The notes: generated by a model not told the origin, from the sequence alone. A DNA stretch of 8,177 nucleotides from JAAYBG01 sp964411675 (GCA_964411675.1 CAYPLR010000048.1:1-8177), one strand, 5' to 3'. Positions 1-6,940 are shown, numbered from the stretch's first letter. Numbers and translations are program-made.

Positions 1-290
1 CCAGCACCATTGATTAAAACATCACATGGACCATAGGTATCACAAACCACTTGATGAGCCATTTTAATGCTATCAACATTCAATACATTACATTCTACCC
101 CAATTGCTTCAAAGCCTTCTGCTCTAATTTTTTTGGCTACTTCATCTGCTTTAGAAAAATGTAAATCCAGCACTGCTATTTTGGCGTGGCATCTTGCCAA
201 AGCATCAGCAAACATACTACATAAAACACCAGCACCCCCAGTAATGACAATTACTTTTCCTGTTAAGTTAGGTTTATTCATCAATTCCAT
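1..290 (-). CDS. uxuB: SDR family oxidoreductase, probable D-mannonate oxidoreductase / fructuronate reductase (N-terminal part, cut by window edge)
   Basis: The first 96 residues of a short-chain dehydrogenase/reductase are visible; the rest lies beyond the left edge. The N-terminal Rossmann fold has the dinucleotide-binding motif TGGAGVLC (about residues 17-24), an acidic residue ending the second strand (AVLDLH), and the later LINGAG motif equivalent to the SDR NNAG. The GGAGVLC and NGAG variants are typical of the Gram-positive SDR-type UxuB branch, which reversibly converts D-fructuronate to D-mannonate with NADH in the cytoplasm. The catalytic Tyr-Lys pair is outside the window. The ATG at 290 is chosen because AAAGGA (298-303) sits 7 bases upstream; an in-frame ATG at 281 is too far from it. 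The gene follows gnd by 24 bases with no terminator, so it belongs to the same operon. The UxuB call leans on context (UxaE and KdgK neighbours); another sugar-acid SDR is possible. Confidence 0.75.
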   Translation of the reverse strand, partial: MELMNKPNLTGKVIVITGGAGVLCSMFADALARCHAKIAVLDLHFSKADEVAKKIRAEGFEAIGVECNVLNVDSIKMAHQVVCDTYGPCDVLINGA

Positions 291-314
291 AGAAATATCC
301 TTTCTCAAATATCC

Positions 315-1766
315 TTAGACATTATAGGTAGAAGCGGATGTTTTTCCACCTTTACCTGTCCAATTTGTATGTACAAACTCTCCTCGTGGGCGATCAATTC
401 GCTCATAAGTATGAGCACCGAAGTAATCTCGTTGTGCTTGTAATAAGTTAGCGGGTAATGTAGCGCTCGTATAGCCATCAAAATAAGTTAAGGCTGAAGC
501 CATAGTTGGAATCGAAATTCCATTTAATATCGCTGTAGCCACTACTTTTCGCCAACTTGAAGTTAAAGAAGTAATGATTGGTTTGAAATAATCATCTAGC
601 ATTAGATTATCTAAGACTGGATTTTTATCATAAGCTTCTTTTATTTTTCCTAAAAAAACCGAACGAATAATACAGCCACCTCGCCACATTAAAGCGATTC
701 CCCCATAGTTTAGATTCCAATGATAGGTAGTAGCAGCTGTCTTCATCAAAGCATAGCCTTGAGCATAAGAAACAATTTTTGCTGCATATAATGCTTGTCT
801 AATATCTTCGACAAATTCTTTTTTATTTCCAACAAATTTTATCGGTTCTTTAGGAAATACTTTTGCTGCTCGAACTCGTTCTTCTTTTAATGCTGATAGG
901 CAACGAGCATACACCGCTTCAGTAATCAATGTTAGGGGAACCCCTTCATCTAAAGAAGCAATAGCAGTCCATTTACCGGTCCCTTTTTGACCAGCAGTAT
1001 CTAAAATCTTATCGACTAGAGGACTACCATCTTCATCAAGATAGCCTAAAATATCTGCAGTGATTTCAATTAGATAACTGTCTAGTTCTCCTTGATTCCA
1101 CTCTTTGAATACCTTGTGCATTTCTTCTGCACTCATTCCCAATAAGTTTTTCATTAAAGAATAGGCCTCACAAATTAGTTGCATATCTCCATATTCAATT
1201 CCATTATGAACCATCTTTACAAAGTGGCCAGCACCATTTTCACCAACCCAATCACAACAAATGGCACCATCTTGTACCTTGGCAGCAATCGCTTGAAAGA
1301 TTGGTTTCACAATTTCCCAAGCTGCTTTTGAACCACCTGGCATTAAAGAAGGACCATGAAGAGCTCCTTCTTCGCCACCAGATACCCCCATTCCAATATA
1401 ATATAATCCCTTTGATTCTACATATTCTGTTCTTCTGATGGTATCAGGAAAATGAGAATTTCCACCATCAATAATGACATCTCCCTGGTCTAATAAAGGG
1501 ATTAACGTATCAATCATCTTATCAACAGGATCTCCAGCCTTAATCATGAGCATGACTTTTCGTGGCTTTTCTAATGCTTCAACAAGCTCTGATAACGAAT
1601 AAGTACCTACTATTTGATGTCCTTTTGCCCGTCCTTCGATAAAATTAGTGACTACTTGTGTAGTTCGGTTAAAACAAGCGACTGAAAATCCCTTTGATTC
1701 CATATTCATGATCAGGTTTTCACCCATCACTCCTAAGCCGATTAAACCAATATCTGCTTTTTTCAT
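315..1766 (-). CDS. gnd: 6-phosphogluconate dehydrogenase, decarboxylating (NADP type)
   Basis: This 483-residue cytoplasmic enzyme oxidatively decarboxylates 6-phosphogluconate to ribulose 5-phosphate. It is full length for the long 6PGDH family. The Rossmann motif GLGVMG is at residues 10-15, followed by NRT at 33-35, the pattern that goes with NADP+ rather than NAD+. Active-site residues matching the sheep enzyme with a one-residue shift are Ser129 (GVSGGEEGA), Lys184 (GHFVKMVHNG), Asn188 and Glu191 (IEYGDMQ). The family signature ILDTAGQKGTGKW spans 254-266, and the C-terminal glycine/serine-rich tail is intact. The start is ATG 1766, with AAGGAG (1774-1779) 7 bases upstream. A longer in-frame reading from 1823 would overlap the kinase gene and has no family resemblance. 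The gene begins 17 bases after the kinase stop, so it is co-transcribed. Its presence among hexuronate genes is unusual and suggests that the operon also handles gluconate or supplies NADPH and pentose phosphate. Confidence 0.96.
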   Translation of the reverse strand: MKKADIGLIGLGVMGENLIMNMESKGFSVACFNRTTQVVTNFIEGRAKGHQIVGTYSLSELVEALEKPRKVMLMIKAGDPVDKMIDTLIPLLDQGDVIIDGGNSHFPDTIRRTEYVESKGLYYIGMGVSGGEEGALHGPSLMPGGSKAAWEIVKPIFQAIAAKVQDGAICCDWVGENGAGHFVKMVHNGIEYGDMQLICEAYSLMKNLLGMSAEEMHKVFKEWNQGELDSYLIEITADILGYLDEDGSPLVDKILDTAGQKGTGKWTAIASLDEGVPLTLITEAVYARCLSALKEERVRAAKVFPKEPIKFVGNKKEFVEDIRQALYAAKIVSYAQGYALMKTAATTYHWNLNYGGIALMWRGGCIIRSVFLGKIKEAYDKNPVLDNLMLDDYFKPIITSLTSSWRKVVATAILNGISIPTMASALTYFDGYTSATLPANLLQAQRDYFGAHTYERIDRPRGEFVHTNWTGKGGKTSASTYNV

Positions 1767-1783
1767 CTTTATTCTCCTTGTAT

Positions 1784-2857
1784 TTATCTTTTTACGCGGG
1801 CATTTCCTTGCCAAATGCTCCATACTTGTTCTTCATCAATTGGAGAAGCAAAGTCATCAAAGGAAGTCACTACTAAGGCTCCTGTCGACCAACCGAAATG
1901 AAGCGCATCTTCAATAAGCCAATCTTTTAGTAATCCATATAAGAATCCACTGACAAAAGCGTCTCCGCCACCAATACGGTCAAGTACTTGAATAGGGCGT
2001 GGAGATACCACATGGATTTTTTCTCCTTCTAATACAACAGCGCCCCATAAGTGTTCATTGGCATTGACTACTTCTCGTAAGGTTGTTCCAAATAATTGAG
2101 CATTGGAATATTTTTCCCTCACGTTTTGAATCATAATTTTAAAGCTGTCAATTTTATCGGCGATATTTTTACCACCTGCTTCTGGGCCTTTAATTCCTAA
2201 AGCTAATTGGAAATCTTCTTCGTTTCCCAGTAAAATATCGGCATTTTGAGCGATTTCAGAAAATACCTGAGCCAGTTCTTTTTCTCTATTCTTCCAAAAA
2301 GAAGCCCGATAATTGATATCAAATGATACTTTTGTATTGTATTTTTTTGCTTCTCGCACTAACGCCAAGCAAAAAGCACTGGTTTCTTCTGATAGAGCAG
2401 CAATCAATCCTGAAATATGGAGGATTTGCACTCCCTCCGTAACAAATAATTTATGTAAATCAAAATCTTTGATGTTTAATGTTCTTCCTACTTCTCCAGC
2501 ACGATCATTTAACACTCGAGGAGCACGTAATCCCATCCCACTATCGGCTATATTAAATTGATGACGATATCCCCAAGGTCCACCTTGAGGAACATCTTTT
2601 CCTTCATAATCAATATTACGACGACGTAAATCCGCTTTGATAAACTCCGCAATTGGACTATCCTTTACAAAGGTAGTGAGTGCTTTGGTCTTCAACCCTA
2701 AAGAAGCTGGAACATTTAGTACATTAGACTCTGCGCTAGTTGCTTGCATCCGATACATATTGCTTAGATGAACTGGTTGGCGGTCTAAAGGAGTGATTCT
2801 AACTCCCATGCTGGTAGCAACGACTAATTGATATTTACAATTTTGTTTTAAATTCAT
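1784..2857 (-). CDS. kdgK: PfkB-family sugar kinase, probable 2-dehydro-3-deoxygluconokinase
   Basis: This 357-residue cytoplasmic ribokinase-like kinase most likely phosphorylates 2-keto-3-deoxygluconate (KDG) to KDPG with ATP. Visible motifs are the glycine/asparagine substrate-lid region near residues 42-54 (AESNVLNVPASLG), the KDG-kinase-like strand FDINYRASFWKN (179-190), GNEEDF (211-216), and the second PfkB signature DRIGGGDAF (293-301) with catalytic base Asp299 and the anion hole before it. It is somewhat longer than many KdgK proteins, which I recall at about 310-340 residues. The start at ATG 2857 is set by AAGGAGG (2867-2873), 9 bases upstream. The upstream gene's stop codon is fused to this Shine-Dalgarno (TAAGGAGG), which suggests translational coupling. 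It sits between the UxaE fusion and gnd, and fits the pathway that turns fructuronate and mannonate into KDG. Substrate specificity is inferred from family resemblance and context; a related ketose or aldonate kinase cannot be excluded. Confidence 0.82.
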   Translation of the reverse strand: MNLKQNCKYQLVVATSMGVRITPLDRQPVHLSNMYRMQATSAESNVLNVPASLGLKTKALTTFVKDSPIAEFIKADLRRRNIDYEGKDVPQGGPWGYRHQFNIADSGMGLRAPRVLNDRAGEVGRTLNIKDFDLHKLFVTEGVQILHISGLIAALSEETSAFCLALVREAKKYNTKVSFDINYRASFWKNREKELAQVFSEIAQNADILLGNEEDFQLALGIKGPEAGGKNIADKIDSFKIMIQNVREKYSNAQLFGTTLREVVNANEHLWGAVVLEGEKIHVVSPRPIQVLDRIGGGDAFVSGFLYGLLKDWLIEDALHFGWSTGALVVTSFDDFASPIDEEQVWSIWQGNARVKR

Positions 2858-2871
2858 AGGAATCGTCCTCC

Positions 2872-5172
2872 TTAACGTTTTTGAAAGCCTGAATACAAAG
2901 ATTCTAAATGATGTCCGATATGCTTCTTTAGCCTTTCAGCGTAAAGATCCGCATATTCTTCCCATAATTGATATAATTGATCTCTAAACAGTACTTTATT
3001 TTGTTCGTCTCGAGCATTAAGTATTAATCCATAAGTAATATGGATTAATTGTCGAGCATCGTTATTACTAAATAATTCAATCAATTCCTCGTCTTGAAGC
3101 GTATCAAGATTAGGAATTTGATTCAAATCGGTTGTTACATGATAATATTTACAAGCTTCTGGGAAAACAGAAATCGCATATTGGTGAATCTGGCGATAAA
3201 GTTTTGGGGCTTTGATAGCAATCACTGCCATTGCTTCTAACCAATTGGTTCCTGCTGTCTTCACATGGAAATGACCTTTTGTGTATTTGCCAATAATCGG
3301 GAATGTTGAAAACTTATCGGAGCCAGAATGAATCGATAATTTGTATCCAAAGTGGCGAGCAATAATCGCATGGACTTCAAATTCTTTCTCAAATTGTTTA
3401 ATGTCTCCAATGTAGTCAATTCCTTTTTGGAATTCGCCACAGAATCTTGGGGCAATCGTTGCTACTTTCACCTGATGACCAATCAGTTCATTGGCAACAA
3501 AATAATGTTCCAATGGAGTGGTAGGGGTTGATGTTTCGTCAATTGATATCTCGAAATCAACCCTATTCAATTTATCTTTGATATAATCTTCATAAATTTG
3601 AACGGCAAAGTCAATTGCTTTATGATAAATCAAATAACATCGTTTCAGTTCTAGTTCTCCAAACACCAAATCGACATCTTCAAGGATAAATTTCTTATTT
3701 AAATATTGTTCCTTTATTTCCTCTGGTAAGAAACTGCTCATTAATTCTTCTTCACTCATGGATTGTACATGATTATCAATATGTTCACTACAATCAAGAG
3801 TAATCATACTAAAACCCAATCCCAAAGCGTATTCAATTTCCTCTGGTTTCTTTAGATGATCTCCATCTGCTCCAAAACCTTTTTTAAATCCTGTTTTTAG
3901 AGTCGCAAAGCTAACACAATCCAATACATCTTCATAACGACGATTCGTAAGATTTAATTCCCGAATTGATTGTTGGGATAACACGGGAAAGGCATCAAAT
4001 TGTTTAAAAACTTCAATATGTCCTAATGTTGCAATTCCCAAACGGTCTCCTACACCAAAACTTCTTTCTTCTCTTAGCACTGGTTTTGGAGCAGTAAAAC
4101 TTAATATTTGACGTAATATTTCCGCGTTTTCATGAGTTAGTGGACAAATTTTCCCTTGAAGTTGGTGAATCCTCACTTTTTCTCCAAAGAAACGTTCTGA
4201 CAATTCTCCTAAGCATAATAAATAATCCTGTTTTTGATGAATCATCGCTAGAATTCCCGATTCTACGATATTCAGTGATAATGGATAAATTGGATACTTC
4301 TTCTTTAAAAGAAGTTTTCTTCCTATTTCTTGATATTGTTTCATGTTTTCTCCAGTTATATTATTTTCAAGGAAAAATGTTTCAATCACAAAGCTAACCC
4401 CATCTTCATCATTATTTAAGGTTATAAAATCTGCTTTTTCTTTCACGCCTTCATCCGCATTCGCCATAGCAACACCCAAGCCAGCATAGGTAATCATAGG
4501 AACATCGTTAAAGCCATCTCCTATTGCTACTATTTCATTTCGCTTTAATGCATAATATCTACGAATCACTTCTAATGCTTTTGCTTTGGAAGCTTCTTTA
4601 TGAACAAATTCTAAATAGGTTGGATTGGAAGTGAAAAAATTAACTTTATGTTTTAATCGAGGTTTAATTTCTTTTTGGATTGCTTTTAATTTTTCTGGTT
4701 CATCAAACCAAATAATTTTTGTAATATCTTTCGTGTAGATGTGTGACAAATCGGTCAATAGTTGGGGATAACTAGAAGCTTGAGAGCCATATTTTTCTGT
4801 ATATTGATCCTTACGATTAATAAACAATTCGTTCTGACACCAAATGACCAAAGAGGCATTATATTCTTGAGCTATTTTAATCACATCATAAGCAACAGTT
4901 GCGTCTAAATCCCTCTGAAAAATAATGGTATTACTCTCAGAAGTCGCAACAATAGCCCCATTTCCACCAATAATAGGAATATCAAAAGGAATTTGTTTAC
5001 TAATTGCTCTTGCTCCTATTAAAGGTCTTCCTGTAGATAAGATAAAGTGCTTATCCGAAAGGATGAGTTGAGTAATAGATTCTAGGGTTTTTGCTGTCAA
5101 TTCTCCTCTACTGTTCAATAAAGTACCATCGATATCGACTGCTAATAGTTTAAACTCATTACTTTTAGCCAT
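2872..5172 (-). CDS. uxaE: Fusion protein: Cof-type HAD phosphatase + tagaturonate epimerase (UxaE)
   Basis: A 766-residue two-domain cytoplasmic protein. Residues 1-270 form a complete Cof/HAD-IIB phosphatase: motif I DIDGT (Asp13, Asp15), motif II LSTGRP (about 45-50), motif III lysine in ASKAKAL (Lys196), motif IV GDGFNDVPM (Asp219, Asp223). From about residue 277 to the end it matches the UxaE family, which epimerises D-tagaturonate to D-fructuronate and so lets galacturonate join the glucuronate route. Conserved-looking blocks are SFGVGDRLGIATLGH (371-385), GADGDHLK (434-441), IDETSTPTTPLEH (544-556), SIHSGSDKF (613-621) and HVKTAGTNWLEA (636-647). The start is ATG 5172, because GAGGG (5179-5183) lies 6 bases upstream; the in-frame ATG at 5187 has no such site. 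It is the first gene of the operon, 15 bases before the kinase start. No frameshift or stop is seen at the junction. The HAD substrate is unknown; a sugar-acid phosphate from this pathway is a guess. Confidence 0.88.
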   Translation of the reverse strand: MAKSNEFKLLAVDIDGTLLNSRGELTAKTLESITQLILSDKHFILSTGRPLIGARAISKQIPFDIPIIGGNGAIVATSESNTIIFQRDLDATVAYDVIKIAQEYNASLVIWCQNELFINRKDQYTEKYGSQASSYPQLLTDLSHIYTKDITKIIWFDEPEKLKAIQKEIKPRLKHKVNFFTSNPTYLEFVHKEASKAKALEVIRRYYALKRNEIVAIGDGFNDVPMITYAGLGVAMANADEGVKEKADFITLNNDEDGVSFVIETFFLENNITGENMKQYQEIGRKLLLKKKYPIYPLSLNIVESGILAMIHQKQDYLLCLGELSERFFGEKVRIHQLQGKICPLTHENAEILRQILSFTAPKPVLREERSFGVGDRLGIATLGHIEVFKQFDAFPVLSQQSIRELNLTNRRYEDVLDCVSFATLKTGFKKGFGADGDHLKKPEEIEYALGLGFSMITLDCSEHIDNHVQSMSEEELMSSFLPEEIKEQYLNKKFILEDVDLVFGELELKRCYLIYHKAIDFAVQIYEDYIKDKLNRVDFEISIDETSTPTTPLEHYFVANELIGHQVKVATIAPRFCGEFQKGIDYIGDIKQFEKEFEVHAIIARHFGYKLSIHSGSDKFSTFPIIGKYTKGHFHVKTAGTNWLEAMAVIAIKAPKLYRQIHQYAISVFPEACKYYHVTTDLNQIPNLDTLQDEELIELFSNNDARQLIHITYGLILNARDEQNKVLFRDQLYQLWEEYADLYAERLKKHIGHHLESLYSGFQKR
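4342..4353 (-). promoter_or_regulatory. Possible internal ribosome binding site and start codon at the HAD/UxaE junction
   Basis: Exactly at the domain boundary the coding strand reads GGAGAAAACATG: a GGAG Shine-Dalgarno (4350-4353), a 5-base spacer and an in-frame ATG (4342-4344, Met277 of the fusion). A protein started here would be 490 residues and cover the whole UxaE domain without the phosphatase. This could be the relic of a separate uxaE gene joined by loss of a stop codon, or a working internal start that gives two products. The sequence cannot decide between these. Confidence 0.45.
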
Positions 5173-5204
5173 AGTAATCCCTCGCATTCTACATGTTTTT
5201 TATT

Positions 5205-5231
5205 GAGTCCGAATATACGAACTCTATTCGG
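5205..5231. promoter_or_regulatory. Candidate operator: overlapping inverted repeats upstream of the sugar-acid operon
   Basis: A perfect 7-base inverted repeat, CCGAATA (5209-5215) and TATTCGG (5225-5231), is separated by 9 bases. A second, imperfect 20-base palindrome at 5205-5224 (GAGT...ACTC ends, 16 of 20 positions symmetric) overlaps it. Both lie just downstream of the predicted -10 box and start point, a position where a repressor would block initiation or early elongation. The arms are not followed by a T-run, so a terminator is unlikely. The regulator is probably a GntR- or LacI-type sugar-acid repressor, but no regulator gene is in the window. Confidence 0.6.
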
Positions 5232-5242
5232 TATACATACTT

Positions 5243-5271
5243 ATAATAACACAAGTTAAATTATTTGTAAA
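5243..5271 (-). promoter_or_regulatory. Sigma-A-type promoter of the sugar-acid operon
   Basis: On the minus strand, TTTACA (-35, 5266-5271) and TATTAT (-10, 5243-5248) are separated by exactly 17 bases. The start point should fall near 5236, giving a leader of about 65 bases before the fusion gene. The candidate operator lies inside this leader. Confidence 0.7.
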
Positions 5272-5292
5272 GCAAAACCATTTTTTTATAAC

Positions 5293-5317
5293 AAAAAAGA
5301 AAGCTTTTGCTTTCTTT
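5293..5317 (-). terminator. Intrinsic terminator of the membrane-protein operon
   Basis: On the minus strand a perfect 9-base stem (AAAGAAAGC / GCTTTCTTT) with an AAAA loop runs straight into a T-run. The stem begins inside the TAA stop codon of the YwaF-like gene (5316-5318), so it ends transcription immediately after that gene and insulates the sugar-acid operon promoter 20-odd bases further on. Confidence 0.85.
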
Positions 5318-6140
5318 ATTTGAATACCTGTTTTTGGTTGTGATCACTATTTTTCATCTTTGTAATCATATATGAAAAAGCTAAAATGATGCTAGCAATT
5401 CCCATAAATCCTAAACAATATGTTAGTAAAAATAAGACATAGGGAATCTTTTCATAAATAATATTTAAAACTGGAAGAGTACATTGATAATAAGGACTAA
5501 TATAAAACATATTAAATGATTCATTGATATCGGCTTTATAGACGACAATATTCAATAAGATAGCAATGATAAAGAATAACCCAAAGAGAATTGAAGCATT
5601 TTTAATCGTTTTTAGTTTAATTGGAACTACTCGACTATATAATAAATAGAAACCAATCACAAGCATTCCCCCATGATGAGTCATAGTTTGAATATTAATT
5701 CCAATTTCATTGATAAATACATCATCAGGATATACCATCACTGCTAGTCCGGCAAAAAGAGAATAGGTTGCTAGAAACGCCAATGCTTTTTCTCTTGTTT
5801 TTTCTTTTCTAGCATAGAGAGCAATTAATCCTGCATACATGGGAGTAGAACAAAACTGAAAAGGGAATATATACCATTGGTAATTCCAAATCACACTTCC
5901 CTCTACAATACGATAAGAAAAAACCAATTGCTTATAAATTTCAAATCCGATTAAGGTAAATGTGAAAACTTTTAATATTTTTCTTATTGTTTCTTGCTTA
6001 GGATCTTGATATTTAGAGCATAAAAATATCGTAAAGCTAATCACAATACCCCAATATAATAGATGAAACCAACTATAACTCGTCGGTTTTGTCATTGTTG
6101 TCTGTAATAATTCTAAAATTTTTATCATATGTTTCTTCAT
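5316..6140 (-). CDS. YwaF/TIGR02206-like (TMEM164-related) integral membrane protein
   Basis: This predicted 274-residue integral membrane protein has about seven hydrophobic segments. Features resembling the YwaF/TIGR02206 group, related to eukaryotic TMEM164, are PFQFCSTP with Cys97 (the family often has PLHLC here), a proline/aspartate turn YPDD (137-140), the THHGGM motif with His155 and His156, and the later MFYISP loop followed by LPVLN. Human TMEM164 has been reported to be an acyltransferase forming ether phospholipids, with a conserved cysteine needed; whether this protein shares that activity is inference. The start is uncertain. ATG 6140 overlaps the upstream gene by 68 bases and has no clear ribosome site; ATG 6128 has a weak GAAGAA before it; ATG 6095 would overlap by only 23 bases. 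All three precede the first membrane segment. It is co-transcribed with the YhhN-like gene and ends in a terminator. Confidence 0.62.
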   Translation of the reverse strand: MKKHMIKILELLQTTMTKPTSYSWFHLLYWGIVISFTIFLCSKYQDPKQETIRKILKVFTFTLIGFEIYKQLVFSYRIVEGSVIWNYQWYIFPFQFCSTPMYAGLIALYARKEKTREKALAFLATYSLFAGLAVMVYPDDVFINEIGINIQTMTHHGGMLVIGFYLLYSRVVPIKLKTIKNASILFGLFFIIAILLNIVVYKADINESFNMFYISPYYQCTLPVLNIIYEKIPYVLFLLTYCLGFMGIASIILAFSYMITKMKNSDHNQKQVFK

Positions 6141-6840
6141 TCACTATTCTATTATATTTGATACTTAACACAATGAACACCTGTGATGGAAAATAAAACA
6201 TCCATACTAAATCAATTGGGCAAGCTATGATCATTTGAATGATACTCCAATTTGTTACATTCATGAATTCATCCAGCATTCTTAATCCTAATGAAATATC
6301 GCACAATAAGAATAAGAATAATCCAATGGCAAAAAGAATATTTTGCCTAGTATTGATGATTGCTAGGATAAAATTGAAAACAAAATTGGTAAAATATAGT
6401 AAGGTTACACCAACTAGCCAGGTAAAGTTTTCTCGGAAAAGAAAATAGGCTGCTAGTTCTAATAATACTAGAAAGCCAAGGCGTAAAATAATATCCCATT
6501 TTAATGAGAGTTTCACTGAATACTGTCTAACTCGTAACGCATAGAATAATTGTACAAAAAAGAAAAAGAAGACAGAAACAGCTTCAACTTCTTCTAATAG
6601 GATTAAGCCTGTATCAGCTAGTAAAGTGAACTCTAACGCTATTAAAACAATTAAACTATCTTTTTTTTTAAGAAAAAGGAATAATATTACAGCCATTATA
6701 AAATTAAGGGTAATAGAGCCATAATCAATTAGATAATTTATTCCACTGGTTCCAATGAAAACAGCATAAATATAAGCTACTAGTTGAATTACAGTATAAA
6801 ATCCAAGAATACTAAAAATCGTCAACTTTTGTTTGTTCAT
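6073..6840 (-). CDS. YhhN/TMEM86-like membrane protein (putative lysoplasmalogenase family)
   Basis: A 255-residue integral membrane protein with about eight hydrophobic segments and a short hydrophilic, acidic C-terminal tail. Three features resemble the YhhN/TMEM86 family: an acidic residue in a membrane segment, LLADTGLILL (Asp76); a second in the pattern IGLFLFLLCDISLGL (Asp181), like the family's GALLFxxSDxxLAL; and a near-C-terminal WMFYFPSQVFIV, like its YYxAQxLI motif. Characterised members hydrolyse the vinyl-ether bond of lysoplasmalogens, and the two aspartates are thought to be catalytic. The match is divergent, so activity is inferred only. The start is ATG 6840, because AAGGTGA (6846-6852) lies 5 bases upstream; a GTG at 6849 falls inside that site. 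It is the first gene of a two-gene operon and its 3' end overlaps the YwaF-like gene. Confidence 0.58.
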   Translation of the reverse strand: MNKQKLTIFSILGFYTVIQLVAYIYAVFIGTSGINYLIDYGSITLNFIMAVILFLFLKKKDSLIVLIALEFTLLADTGLILLEEVEAVSVFFFFFVQLFYALRVRQYSVKLSLKWDIILRLGFLVLLELAAYFLFRENFTWLVGVTLLYFTNFVFNFILAIINTRQNILFAIGLFLFLLCDISLGLRMLDEFMNVTNWSIIQMIIACPIDLVWMFYFPSQVFIVLSIKYNRIVNEETYDKNFRIITDNNDKTDEL

Positions 6841-6863
6841 GGAAGTCACCTTATTCTTTTATT

Positions 6864-6892
6864 ATTATACTCCTAATCGGCTTTTTTTTCAA
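6864..6892 (-). promoter_or_regulatory. Sigma-A promoter of the YhhN-like/YwaF-like operon
   Basis: The minus strand has TTGAAA (-35, 6887-6892), a 17-base spacer and a consensus TATAAT (-10, 6864-6869). The predicted start point is about 15-20 bases before the ATG at 6840, so the leader holds little more than the ribosome binding site. No operator-like repeat is seen, so expression may be largely constitutive. Confidence 0.8.
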
Positions 6893-6902
6893 TTCTATCA
6901 TT

Positions 6903-6937
6903 AAAAAAGTGCTAATTGATTTTCAATTTAGCACTTT
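6903..6937 (-). terminator. Intrinsic terminator after the diguanylate cyclase gene
   Basis: On the minus strand AAAGTGCTAA pairs with TTAGCACTTT, and the helix extends inward through TTGA/TCAA with one bulged A and a three-base loop. A run of six T follows. It begins a few bases after the TAA at 6941-6943 and ends about 10 bases before the next promoter. A T-rich stretch also follows on the plus strand, so it could work both ways, but no plus-strand gene faces it. Confidence 0.88.
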
Positions 6938-6940
6938 GTT

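Noticed and set aside
67..318. Plus-strand open frame antisense to the SDR gene
   Set aside because: It lies opposite a recognisable SDR N-terminus with a proper ribosome site, and its own translation shows no family features.
1767..1823. A 19-residue N-terminal extension of Gnd starting at 1823
   Set aside because: It overlaps the kinase gene, resembles no 6PGDH, and the AAGGAG site fits the ATG at 1766.
1648..1917. Plus-strand open frame spanning the gnd/kdgK junction
   Set aside because: It is a shadow of two well-supported minus-strand genes and has low-complexity hydrophobic translation.
3261..3455. Small minus-strand open frame inside the UxaE domain
   Set aside because: It is an out-of-frame shadow within a conserved part of UxaE.
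4140..4397. Plus-strand open frame across the HAD/UxaE junction
   Set aside because: I considered whether it marked a real gene splitting the fusion, but both domains read through on the minus strand and this frame has no ribosome site or family features.
5173..5236. Riboswitch or attenuator in the leader of the sugar-acid operon
   Set aside because: The leader is only about 65 bases and the visible repeat has no T-run or alternative pairing partner, so an operator explains it better.
5232..5300. Catabolite-control (cre) site near the operon promoter
   Set aside because: I found no match to the usual TGNAANCGNTNNCA-type pattern around the promoter.
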